From Maylandia zebra (lineage: Eukaryota; Chordata; Actinopteri; Cichliformes; Cichlidae): DNA of 64,000 bases. The notes beneath the pieces are model-generated. The model was not told where the DNA came from. It did not search any database and saw nothing but the letters and a program-made list of their open reading frames with translations. The position numbers and the translations under genes are program-made. Below, piece after piece: positions 1 through 25,285 of this stretch. Location: NCBI RefSeq assembly GCF_041146795.1, contig NC_135174.1:24886878-24950877 (forward strand), given 5' to 3'. The number at the start of each line of letters is the position of its first letter. Within the stretch, counting starts at the first letter, position 1.

Positions 1-225
1 TTCACACACTGGTGATGGCAAGCTACATTGTAGCCACAGCCACCCTGGGGCGCACTGACAGAGGCGAGGCTGCCGGACACTGGCGCCACCGGGCCCTCTG
101 ACCACCACCAGTAGGCAACGGGTGAAGTGTCTTGCCCAAGGACACAACGACCGAGACTGTCCAAGCCGGGGCTCGAACCGGCAACCTTCCGATTACAAGT
201 TACGTTTTACTGTGAAGCCACAAGC
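1..225. repeat. Teleost interspersed repeat, family A (copy 1, truncated by window edge)
   Basis: The stretch with 'actggtgatggcaagctac', followed by 'gtagccacagc', recurs at about 53220-53260, so it is dispersed. The copy continues into 'ggggctcgaaccggcaacc', which resembles a tRNA B-box and is typical of fish SINE-like repeats. No open frame of interest is seen. The exact family is not identified. Confidence 0.6.
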
Positions 226-747
226 TCATTGGCCCATTGGAGCTTAAAGATCATCAGGAGAGTGTTTCCAGTGTTCAGGGCTGTTTTGTCACAGACTTCT
301 GCAAGTCTTTTTGCAGACACATGAACATCACCCACTTCTCATTCATCAGGTGAATCTGTCATTTCATTGACCTGTGAAATAAACTGGTCACCCAGTGACA
401 GAGTATGCATGCTTACACGTTTCACCTGTCTGAAGTCTGGTAGTTATGTAGACATTATAAAAGATGGACATAACTTCCAGGTTTAAAAGGGAAGCCAATG
501 CAGAAGTGCCTTAAATCTACATTCCTTTTAATACCAGCATCAATGATGTATTTCAACAGTGGCTTAAAACAACTTTACCACCACCATCTGACCATAGCAG
601 TATATTACAGCCCACCAGGTCAAAGTGAAATTAAGGGAAAACATATATTTTAAGACAAGAAAAGGTCCTCTATATTTTAAAAGAAAATTAAAGTCTGTGA
701 CCATCCCTACTGCAGAGGGAATGAGAGCTGGATGTTGTTTTTCTGAC

Positions 748-14446
<13,699 letters not shown>

Positions 14447-16541
14447 GTCCGGCTGACTCTTCTCCCTCCTTCCCCTTCTCTTGATCACTCCTTGTCTTCT
14501 TCTTCTTCTTTTCCCCAGTTTCCCCTCTCACTTTGTGTAAAGGAATAGGGCACCTCACTCCACCACTCCCCCACCTTTCGTCTCTGTCTCTTCGCCTCTG
14601 CTCACCCACACAATTGCTGTTTCCTCACTTCAGCCAAGTTTTACTGCTTTTCTCCCTCCTCCTTTTTTGCCCTTGTTTGGCCCTCAGAATACTGTCTCAG
14701 ATGATCGGTCCATAACGCAGGAGAGATGATAAACAGCTGAAGTGAAGAGATGTGTTTTCTCTGTGCTCTTCCTTTGCTTCAGTCACATTTCTATCTTTGA
14801 ATTAGCTCTTCACTCGGTTGTCTCACCTCCTCCCCTCTGGATGTCTGTCTGTCTCGCTTGTGTTTTTCTGTTTTCTCCAAAACAGAGCTCTGGATTTTTA
14901 GAAGACTTCCCAAAATGAGGAAATATTTATGTATTTCTACATTTTTTTTCCTTTCCTTACACAGTAGAAAAAAAGGGGGTGTTGAAGATGGGAGGAGCAT
15001 GTCTCCCCCATGTGGAAGCAAGCTGAACCAAAACAAATGTGGTAGTTAAATGGTTGGCGTTTTGAGAAGAACTTCCTCTGTAGTCTGTTACAGAGATAAT
15101 GCACATTTTTAATTGAAAGGTTTGAAAAGAACTGTTTTTCTACTCTTGGTAGTAGAAGATTATTTGATGAGGTAAATATGTTTTGTGTCCAACACTTGAA
15201 AAAGAAGAACCTGGAATTATTTAGGTGCTGTTGATAGTGGCGCTATGGTGACCATTTTTATTTCCCAGTTTCTTTTCCCTCTAGGAGTGCTATATAAGTC
15301 TCTGACAATTTCATTAGGTACAGATTGGTAGTTTGGTCTTCAGGACTATATGAATTTTTCGTGGAAAGAATTAAACAAGGAGCTGGAAAAATTCCTCAGA
15401 CATTTTGGTCCATGATAGCATCACACAGTTGCTGTAGACTTCTTGGCTACAGCTCCATGATGAAAACTCCCATCTTATCTATTGGATTGCTGGATTTTAT
15501 CAGAGCTTTTCCTGTGTTCACACTAGATGCCTGATATGTCTCTCAGAAAACCCTCTCAGAACTATGGGCCACTTCAGGAGGGAAAGACTGGTGTCGGTGC
15601 TTTAAGTAAGTAATTAATTAAGCAAATATTGCAAATAAAAACTAACAAGCACAAAACTTCGGTGTTAGCCTTGTGTGTAGTTTAGTAACTTCTTTATTTG
15701 TAGAAGAATTGCTGTTATGATACGTGCTGCACAGAGTCAGGCACGGAGAATTGATGATATGACTCAAACCTAGGGTTGGGCTGTCCTAAAATTTTGGATT
15801 TTGAATCTAACTGGTGCATGGATTTGGATGTGTATGTGTGTATGTGCTACTAATTTTGGACTGCTGTCCTTCGCGAACATAAAAGGAACTTTAATCTTTG
15901 TTGTCTTACTTTTCCTGGTTAATTAAATAAGAAAAACAATAATTAAATCATCTACTCTGACCACTAGCAGTTTATAAAGACATAAAATTAAGATTATCTC
16001 TTTATAAACTGAACTATATTCATCTTATTCACGAGGCTCTGAACAATAGCCCGTTTTGGCCCATTGGTAAATTGGTAATTGCCCACCCCTGCCCTTACTC
16101 ACACAAAGTAATTATGTTTAGGCACAAGAAACATCATCTGAACGCACCTCACAAGTTTCTCCATCTGTCCCAATAGCATGTTACAGACAGCTGTCCACAT
16201 AAAAAAAATCTCTAAAACTGAAGTTTTTTGCTTTTAGAGAGCTTACATCTTTTTCTTTTTAGTTTGTTTTTATTATTGGTCTTATATAAAGATCACACAA
16301 GTATAAAACTAAAGAATAATTAAACTGAAATAACAGGTTTTGTGGCTGGCCTTATTTTATATATCAATTAAAAAAAACCCTAAATCATCGTCCTCACCTT
16401 TTCTAAAACGCACAGCAAATTTATGGAAGATTAATACACATTTGGTGCTCCAATGAGCATTTCTGTTAACAGGATTGGAAGTCAAGGTGTGTGTGCTTGT
16501 TGTAATAAGGGAACATGTCACACACTGAATTTGTGACATGT

Positions 16542-16561
16542 TTGTGTGTGTGTGTGTGTGT
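16542..16561. repeat. (TG)n microsatellite
   Basis: About ten TG units, followed by interrupted TGTGACTG repeats to about 16582. Confidence 0.85.
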
Positions 16562-17544
16562 GACTGTGTGTGACTGTGTGTAGGTTGTAGCTGCATAACA
16601 ATATTTTTTTTTTATATGAATCTCTTTATTGTTTTGGTCTTTTCGTAGGATTTGTTAACAATAAGGAAACCACCAGCATATATTTGCAATTGGTGCTGCT
16701 CTACTTTCAGCGATGAATGTCCCAGTGTAGTGGGATGACGAAATGTTAGTAGGTGTATTAAGATATTCATAGTTCTTCTGAAATGATCAGTTAATGCCCC
16801 CCAATATTTTTCTCCTATATCCTCCTGTGTTTTTATGAACTGGTAGGAGGACATCATGTGGTTCTGTGTAGAGTAGGCCTTGTTAAATTCTTGCATTTAT
16901 ATTATAAATGTTGAAACGTGCAAATTCCCAGAATATGCACATTATATTTTGGTGCATAAACCAAACAGAGCAGATGTACACAAAACTAGTCCTAAATTAA
17001 ACAGGCAGTGTGGTCGGCTTACTTTAAGCATATTCTTCTTTTTGTATTGTATAGGATATTTTCATTTTTTTTCTTTTATCTTTTCTATGTGTCTACCTTG
17101 GGTTTCTCCTCATGTGACTTCTTGCTTGTTCACAAGGTACCATAATTAGGGCAAAACTCTGGATGAAACGTGAAAGAGGTTTAACTTGACTAAACCAAAA
17201 AGGCCAACTCAAAATGTGTTTCACGCCTGTCAAAATGTTAAATGAGCGCATTTGTCATCAATTGGAACAAGATGTTGGATGGAGATGAGCTGCTAGATCT
17301 GGCTGAAAATGATCCAACACACTCTGATCCTTTAGCGGGGAGAATTATGCTTAAAATATGACCTGCCTTGTGATTCCCCATAAACTTACACAATGTTTTA
17401 TCTTCCCCTGTTTTAATACGCAAACACAGTGACTGTAGAGCAGAAGGTTTTACTGTTTTTATAGATCCAGTAAGCCGGTAAATTTGTACCACATGATTAT
17501 TTAGGAGACTGTTTATTTTGCCGATTGATGTGAGAAGTTCATTA

Positions 17545-17905
17545 AAGATAAGATAAGATAAGATAACCCTTATTAGTCCCACATGTGGGAAATTTGTTTT
17601 GTCACAGCAGGAAGTGGACAGTGCAAAAGTTATGACGCAAAAATTAGAATACAATAAGAATAAATACAGTACACAGCTGTACAGAATAGAATAAAATAAT
17701 ATACTATATACAGTAGAATAAAATAGAATAAAAATATACAATAAGATAAAAATAGAATACGAATGCTATATACAACTGAGTAAAAATACAACGATGCCAG
17801 AAAAGATTATTGCACTTAGTGTTATTGCACATGTGTGGATGTGTGTGTTTGTTCAGTTAAAGTCTTTGTTGTGGAGTCTGACAGCAGTGGGAGTATGTCG
17901 GCCCG
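17545..17905. repeat. Teleost interspersed repeat, family B (copy 2, longer)
   Basis: Starts with four AGATA units, then matches 6549-6663 through the shared 'gggaaatttgttttgt' and 'agtggacagtgcaaa' blocks. It continues with 'attgcacttagtgttattgc' and 'gtggagtctgacagcagtgg'. The 3' half looks like the tail of a fish LINE, which is an inference from general resemblance. Confidence 0.6.
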
Positions 17906-18029
17906 ACTGATCAACCAAGGTAACGCGGTCTATTTCCACATTGCGCTACGGCTAATATCCTGCCAAGAGTCGCGCCACAGCAGTGTGTAAAGCAGCTAAC
18001 CCTAACCCCCTCTAACCCTAACTGGACTC

Positions 18030-18430
18030 TAAAGGGTTGAGCCACGTGTTATCTGGAGTAACAAATCATGCTTCTCCGTCTTGGTTTGGTGATTGCCATG
18101 AGAACAGTACTTGTCTGACTGCATTGTGCAGTCACAACAATTTCAGGCTCCCACCTTCATGGGAACAGTTTAGAGATGTCGCCTTCCAGTTCCAACGTGA
18201 CTGCACACCAGTGCAAAAAACAAGGTCCATAAAGACATAGATGAGAGAGTTTGGTGTGGAAGAACTTGACTGACCTGCATAGAGTCCCGACCTTAACCTG
18301 AGAGAACACCTTTGGGATTAATTAGAACTGAGACTGCGAGGCCTTCTCGTACAAAATCACTGTCTGACCTCACAACTGCGCTTCTAGAAGAAAAGGCAGG
18401 CGCCACACCTGGCAGACAAGGAGAGCAATG
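18030..18430 (+). pseudogene. Tc1/mariner-type transposase relic (C-terminal part)
   Basis: Translation on the plus strand gives FQRDCTPVQKTRSIKT, a stop, then REFGVEELD, another stop, then SPDLNLREHLWD and a degraded C-terminus. This order (catalytic Asp block, then SPDLN--EHLWD) is the C-terminal half of the DDE transposase of fish Tc1-like elements. Stops and substitutions show it is dead. I could not find the N-terminal DNA-binding part or clear terminal inverted repeats, so the element is truncated. Confidence 0.75.
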
Positions 18431-20141
18431 ACACAGAGTTTTAAGATCTTAATTCTTTTAAAGTGATGTGTTAGGCAGCTCTACACCAAATTAGGGGAAC
18501 GTTTTTTACAAGATAGACCAGCAAAGTTTAAGACACTTAAAAATATATACCAAAATACACTGAAGATGTTCCAAAGGTGCCTATTTTGACACAATTTACA
18601 CCAGTTTTTTTGTGGGGTCCAGTTATATGCTTTAAACTAATATTAATAACAGTTTTAACTATTGGGCACCAATGACCCTTGTTCTACATTCTTGTCCTTT
18701 GCTTCTTTTCCCATCTTAATGATAAAAACCCCTAAACCTGGCACAAAGAAAGCATGCCTGTTTCCCATTATAGAAGGAATCACACTCTTAGGTCTTGTTC
18801 CAATTGAAAACAGGTTATAGAGACCATTATTTAAACCTGGATAGGAGTGTACTCAAAGATCTAACGACAAAATAAACACACGTTTGGTTCATTTGAGGTT
18901 ATTTTTAGTGTTAAGATGGGGGTTTATTTTGTTTTATGGATACAAAACACAGCTGACATAATACTATCATGAGGTTTAGAACAACATGTCCCTGTCAAAT
19001 ATGTGTCTTTGCAGGATTACTGTCACCCTATATTAGTAATCATAACGGACAGATGTGGAACTGGTTGAGTCACAGAGGCAGACATATGGTGTTTTTGTGA
19101 ATCCTTCAGCTCGCCATATATTGTGTTAGTCGATTTCAAGATGAGTCAAATTCAAGACTTATATTTTCTCACGTCACCCTTTTAAGTTCTTTTTTCTGTA
19201 TTAAATTAAAGCATAAAAGTTCAGTTCAATTCAAGAACAAGTCATCTTATTTACAGAAAACCTGACACTAAACATAGGAGCCATTCCCTTAGAAATAACA
19301 TCTGTTTTACCAATAATAAAGTTACCTCATTTTTTAAAGAATACAGTTAATGACTGGACATTATTTAATTAATTGTCTATCAACTACTTTTGTATTACTG
19401 TAACTTTACTTTAGATTTTTTTTAACATGTACGTGTATTTGTATTTGTGTACTGATGTGAGTACAGCTTTAATCCTATCTTAGTCCCAGCAGCAGTCTTC
19501 TACCTGCTAACATCTACTGGCTTCATTTCACTGCTCACTTCACTTCATGCAAAGCACCATAAAACCTCTGCCCTGCTTGCTCAAGGTGTGAATTGCCTGC
19601 CCACAAACACAGAGAAAAGGCTTTAAGGCATTTCTAGCACCTCATTTTAAATTGTAACCTCAATTTGGAAGAACACTATGATACGAACACATCGTGCTAC
19701 AGGGATACAGCCAGATTCACAGCATGGGGGTGACACCTGTACAAATTCTGCTCACACTTCTTGAATTGTTCTCGGAGGACAAATTGTATGAATATCATTG
19801 CATTTATCAATGTGTTCAGACACTTGGATGGAAGTTGATTATTTGGAAATCAAAGTCCAAAAAGTCAATTTATCCTTTAAGGGTTACAGGATGTTGGCCA
19901 AATACAGAAAAAACATGTCTGTAGCTTTAAAATTACAAAATAGTGAAGCTGATAAGAAAAACATGGATGCCCCTTTCCCCCCCAACAGTCCAACAAAAAG
20001 AACAATGTTAAGCTTTGTAACTCTACACAAAACAGGGAAATTAAGTAAGTAAAAAAGAATGGCAGCGAACCCCTACGAAGCTCTTAAACTCATCAAATCT
20101 AGTTATAGAAACCACTTCTGACAATGAGTAAGAAAGACAAA

Positions 20142-20153
20142 GTGTGTGTGTGT

Positions 20154-20184
<31 letters not shown>

Positions 20185-20194
20185 GGGGGGGGGG
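20142..20194. repeat. (GT)n followed by a 27-base poly-G run
   Basis: About thirteen GT units (20142-20167) run directly into an uninterrupted G tract (20168-20194). The length should be treated with care, because such runs are hard to sequence. Confidence 0.9.
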
Positions 20195-21440
20195 TAAACA
20201 GAGCTGCAACAGCATGCTGGTTTAAACAAACATAACGAACATCAGCAACCACTCAACACGCAGGTTTGCTGCATGGCTTGCAGCTTTAGCTTCTAACATC
20301 TTGAAACTTCCACAGCAAACAGAGTACTGCTGATATTCATTTGAGTGTTAATTTTGATAAATGGAAGTCAATTTAAATCTGGTCTCCAACGATCACCGAA
20401 AGAAAAACATTTGTCTCTTTAATGGCTAATTTTTCCTGTGTTTAGTGGCTATGTGCTAATTTTTATTCAGTGCACAGCTAAGTTGTTTCCCGTTGTATCA
20501 AAATGAGCTTTAAGAAAACAAGTTTGCCAATACTGGGTTCACTGTTACCACTGCCTCCTTCTAGAGTGGATACAAGATTTGATCCATGCTAGCGGATCAA
20601 AGTGTTACACATAAGTGACATAGCAAAGGAAAAGCTAACCATAAAAACAGAGAGAGAATCCCAAAGACAAACGTGCAAATGCAATGACAAAATCATTTTT
20701 CAATATTTCCAATTTTGCCTTAACTTTACCGTCTGCAGATCTTTTAAAATTAGGTCTGAATAATGTAGTCATTGAATATTTTCTGATGCATAAACTGCAA
20801 ATAAACGATGCGCTATCTTTCGCAGATACTTGTGCAGCAAACATCTGATCTATGAGGTGAAACTCCCACTTAGCATAGCCATTCACTGGCCATTCAGCCA
20901 GTTGAATTGGGCTTTTCTGTCTTTAGCCTGTGGCAATAATGTATGAATGTGCAACATGTGCCTGTTTTTGTCATTGTGTCATTACTAAAGCACATCTACA
21001 TTACTTTCGATTTACAAATCTTTCCCAAAACATCTAAACCCTTTTTAAAAAAATCATAACTACTGGTGAACAACGCAAAATCAATGCTGACAGTTTTCAA
21101 TCGTACACCAACCACTAACTGATTTTATTGTCCATAAAGTTTCCACTCTCCAGTTGTCATGAAACATTCAAGCAGCTAACAGAAGAACAAACAACACAGC
21201 TGATGTAGCACAACTTGCTTTTGCCTTTCCCGGACTATAAATATTTATTACCATGGCCTGGTATCATCTGACACTGCACACTGTAATTTCAGTAATGCTG
21301 AAACGAATTCTTTTCCACTGACCTGAATAAACATACACTCTAAGGGACTTTTCCAAATTTTCCATCCGTCTTGCACTGAGTGTTTTCTTGGAAGTGGGAA
21401 TGAGGACTCGTCATAACCTCCACCATTCACAGCTCCCCAT

Positions 21441-21483
21441 GGTGGTGGTGGAGGTGGTGGTCTTGGGGGGTGGGGTGGGGGGT
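21441..21483. repeat. G-rich tract with G-quadruplex potential
   Basis: GGT repeats followed by runs of 6, 4 and 6 G separated by single T, on the plus strand. The longer runs supply at least four GGG blocks with very short loops. Confidence 0.7.
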
Positions 21484-24400
21484 CAAGGTCCATTACAATG
21501 GGCAGACATCAGCTTGTCTATTGTCTCTCTTAATCCCTAATTGCACGACCATCAGCGATGTTGATTCTTTACATGCATTACAAGCGTCATTAGCAGAGTC
21601 ATTAACACAGGGAAAACATGTTGAGGACCGTAGAGACACAGTTATCTGTCACTGCATTGGGTAAATAGTCAGGGTGATATCTTACTGTAAGTACAGATGT
21701 ATAACAATAGCGTTTTTGTAAAAGAATGATAAGGGGAGGGAGTGGGTGTAGTTTAAACTGTAATCCCTATGATGCAAAATGCAGTGCTGTAAATCTTATT
21801 AGGAATGATGAATATGTGTATGTGTGACTCGCTTTAAAAGTTCTGTTTATGAGTTACAGAACAGAAAAATTGATGATGCAATGATGAGTCTGCAAGCTCT
21901 AAAACTTTTCCAAAAAAGACATTGAAAAGATGACTGTGCCAGACACGTACCTAATATTCAGATTCGGCTAAAAAGTAAAAAAAAAAAAGAAACAAGAAAA
22001 TATATTACGTTAATAGCATATTTAGTGAAAATGTATCCTTTTACCACAGGTTTTATTTGTAAGGCAAAACAACATCATTACTTCTGAAAACTCATTCAAA
22101 TCTAACCCCTTTTTTATTATTAACAATTTTCATTTCTGCTTAAAACCAAAGCAAACAGAGAAACAAATCAGCTTAAAGACTAATAATAACCATTACGCTT
22201 ACCTCAGTTCTGCTCAATATTAATTGTGTCTCTTTGTAAGCTTATTGGTGCAGCCCATCACAAGAATCCTAGTTTCTCATGTGGTCCCTGGAAGAAATGA
22301 ATTGCCCCTCCTCTAAGTATCACCCTTCTCATGTTTTTATCGGCAACAAGTTGGTATATCTTTTCACCCAAGTCTACACAATCACCGTGGTGACAAAAAT
22401 AATGGATGCAAGAAGTTGTACCCTTGCATCCTTTGACATGATTTTAATGTTCCAAAACGTACTTGCCCCTTCTTTACCATCTGACCCAGCACCTTCATCC
22501 CAAGAGGCAACACTGCTTCCCAGTTCCCCTGCCTCTGTGGGAATAATACGTTTTCATTATCCAGAGGTCCATATAAATATCCTTACCATGAAACACATAT
22601 CGAGACGTAACCCCACGAGAAACAGAATTTAAGGTCAAATGCTGTTTAACATAAATGCATACATGGAATGGACATTGTGTAGCTTTGTGGTTGCAATCAA
22701 GTCACAGCAAAATAATAAGTGAGTTGGGTGTATTTTAAAAAAAAAAAAAAACCACATACATAACACGTTATCATTTTTGAAACAACAGCTAGGCATCACC
22801 TAGATATCCACTAAACTTAACCAAATATAACCCAATTTTAGCTTTGATGTAGCCTACAATTTAGAAACATTGTAATATTTTTACCAATAATGAATAGAAA
22901 ACTGATGAGTACGATAAAACTATCTGTCATTTATTTGAATGGATTGGAATAGATTATATTTTCTTTCTCTCATTAATGCATCCCTTGCATTACTTCTTAT
23001 AACTCAATAATCCAGTCAAAATGATTAGACTGCTCCAAAGGCTGCATAACACTGACACAGTACTTATTTACACATTGCTAATTGCTACTATTGTGCCCAC
23101 TAACTGTGCCATTAGTCTGTGTTACTCTGTTCTGATAAGGATAAGGAGCTAAGACAGTCCCAGACTGCAATATCTGTGTATCTGATCTGGGCTGTCTGCC
23201 ACTTAGAAAATGTAAATTAGTGACAATTATTCAGGCACCTCAGGCTGAGTAAGAAATACCTGGTAATGTTAGATAAAGCTCTCCATACAAGGTGCATTAA
23301 TTACAATTATAGACAAGACAAGATGTTGTCTTAGTTGGAGAGACATTAAGTGGTGGGTTTTATAGTGGCCTGGAGGCTCGTGAGTGAGACAGAGGGTCTG
23401 TGTGGGTTTAGCGAGGTGTAAGCTATGACTACATTCATCCAAGCAAAACAAAGAACCAAATCCAATTTCCCAAAAAAAAAGAAGATTGGATGCTGTGTAC
23501 ATTGCAAATTTTAAAAAGCGTGAAACCTTTATAACAAATGTTAAAAATATGAAATTGTATGTTTTTGAAAATATATACATGCTTATTTTGTTTTTGATAC
23601 AAGAAAATGTTTTACAAAGGTCTGCACAGGGGAAACAAAGACTGAAAAAGCTTTAAAATGCCTATAAAACATCTTGTGGAATCCAAATGGAAATAAAAGA
23701 GAATCCCAGAAAGAAGAAGATGACTGTTTCTGAATCTAAAATTACATTCCATCATGGATGGTTCATATAATTAAGATTTAAAGGAACTGGAGAAAACTCT
23801 GGATGCATGGGACAAAGCCCTCAATCATTACTGAGTAGTCTTTGAAGCTCTCAGTCAGCTTTTCATTAAAAACAGACTGTCTTGGACATCACCGCATGGA
23901 CTCAAAAACACTTCAGTAAACCATGCTGTAGATGTGGAGTGTCATTTGAAATCATGGACACGTGGTCATTTGAATCAGAAGTCACCATTGCTGATGGTAT
24001 GGCCTGTATTTATGTACATGGGAAACCTTTACATCTGTGAGGACACTACTGAAGATATTGCTATATTTTTAAGGGAAGGCCTTGCTCATTTCTGCAAGAA
24101 TGACCACATTTCTGCATGATTGCTGACGCCATAAAGGAGACTCAATATCATCTGAATTTTAATAACTACCTAGAATTATCTATATCTATATGTGTAAAAA
24201 CCACAACCAGTATAGTCTATGTCTCACAAATGTTTATTCCTGAAGTCAGAGCAGTACGGAAGGAGCTGAAATTGTCATAACTGGTCATTGTGGGGGAGTT
24301 TAAACTCTTTTAGTCAGTGTGACTGCTTTTAATTTTACTTTTGTAATGATCTGTTATATGACTAAATCATATGGGAGACTTTTACCTGGATAAATAAAGC

Positions 24401-25090
24401 ATAACGAAATGATTTCAAACACACACTTTGTGTATATTAAAAACTTAAAACTAGCTGATTGTTGGACATTTCAGTTATTATCATAACTGTATTTATAGAG
24501 AATTGCTTGTCCTGCTTGTCATGTGTAAAGATTCCAGGACAAAAATGTGAAAAAAAATTTCTTTTTGTTCCCCTACAGCACCTTGTCTCCCTTCTCCTCC
24601 TGATGGTAATTACATTTAATGAGTTCAGGGTTCATCCGCAGGGTGCACTTCTCCAAATTGCTCACAGCATGGGGTCTGAAGTGGGATAGGGTAGGGGGTA
24701 TCAGGACAGTCGAGGTCGGGGCCAGGAGTGTTTACCCAGTGTTTGGGGTCAAGACTTGCAGTGGCTCTACTTGTCAGAGAGCAGTGAAACATGTCATTAA
24801 TTTGTCTGCTTTTGTCCTGCTTGTTTGTTTTTCTGGTAGAGATAATCACGTGAAGGTGGTGCTTGTCTTGGCTCTATTGTGTGAAACTGTTGTCAGTCCA
24901 TCACCACCCTCAGTGCCCCATCTCTCCCCATTCCCTTTCTCCCCACTTCATGAATGGCCATTTTGCCACTATTTTCTGACTGCAGGGGGTGACCCCAACA
25001 ATTTAGTTAATCCATTAACAACTAATTGTCTCCTCCTACTCTGTTGTTTGGACAAACAGCCTGGTGGGGGGAGGTCAAGTCCTTCTGACC

Positions 25091-25098
25091 TATAAAAG
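25091..25098 (+). promoter_or_regulatory. TATA box of the Dickkopf-like gene
   Basis: TATAAAAG lies about 195 bases upstream of the chosen ATG at 25286. A start site about 25-30 bases downstream (near 25120) would give a 5'UTR of roughly 165 bases on exon 1, with no splice needed. Confidence 0.6.
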
Positions 25099-25285
25099 TC
25101 AAACCAGAAGAGCAGTGAGCCAGTGTCACTGCATGGATACCTTCAGTACTGACTGTTTACACTTTGACTTGCACTTTTAAGCGCTGGATTTTTGTTTCGA
25201 GCTTTTCTTGCTTTCTCTTTGACTCACCTCTTTTTAAGTTAATCATTGTTCATTTTTTATTCATCCTTTTTTGTGCATTTTGGAA

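Larger units (their letters stand above)
14489..25090. other. Intergenic interval between plxdc1 and the Dickkopf-like gene (10.6 kb)
   Basis: The two flanking genes point away from each other. The open frames found here (the longest 167 and 117 codons) are low-complexity or unlike any family I know, with no sensible splice context. Recognised contents are microsatellites, a family B repeat, a Tc1 relic, a G-run and a G-rich tract. I see no convincing gene. Confidence 0.6.

Noticed and set aside
17238..17741. 167-codon open frame on the minus strand
   Set aside because: Half of it is the antisense of the family B repeat (ILFYSILYS-type low complexity); no family resemblance.
21248..21493. 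Proline-rich open frame on the minus strand
   Set aside because: It is the antisense of the G-rich tract; the proline run is a composition effect.
22279..22632. 117-codon open frame on the plus strand
   Set aside because: No motif, signal peptide or splice context that I can support; length is within chance for this much AT-rich DNA.
23755..24120. Segment with repeat-like wording between 23.7 and 24.1 kb
   Set aside because: It feels like a dispersed element, but there is no second copy in the window and no coding remnant that I can name.
24619..25095. 158-codon open frame on the plus strand
   Set aside because: It lies just upstream of the TATA box of the Dickkopf-like gene and has no recognisable domain.
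25271..25285. Upstream extension of the Dickkopf-like protein by five residues
   Set aside because: The codon at 25271 is TTG; the first ATG in frame is at 25286 and begins a good signal peptide.
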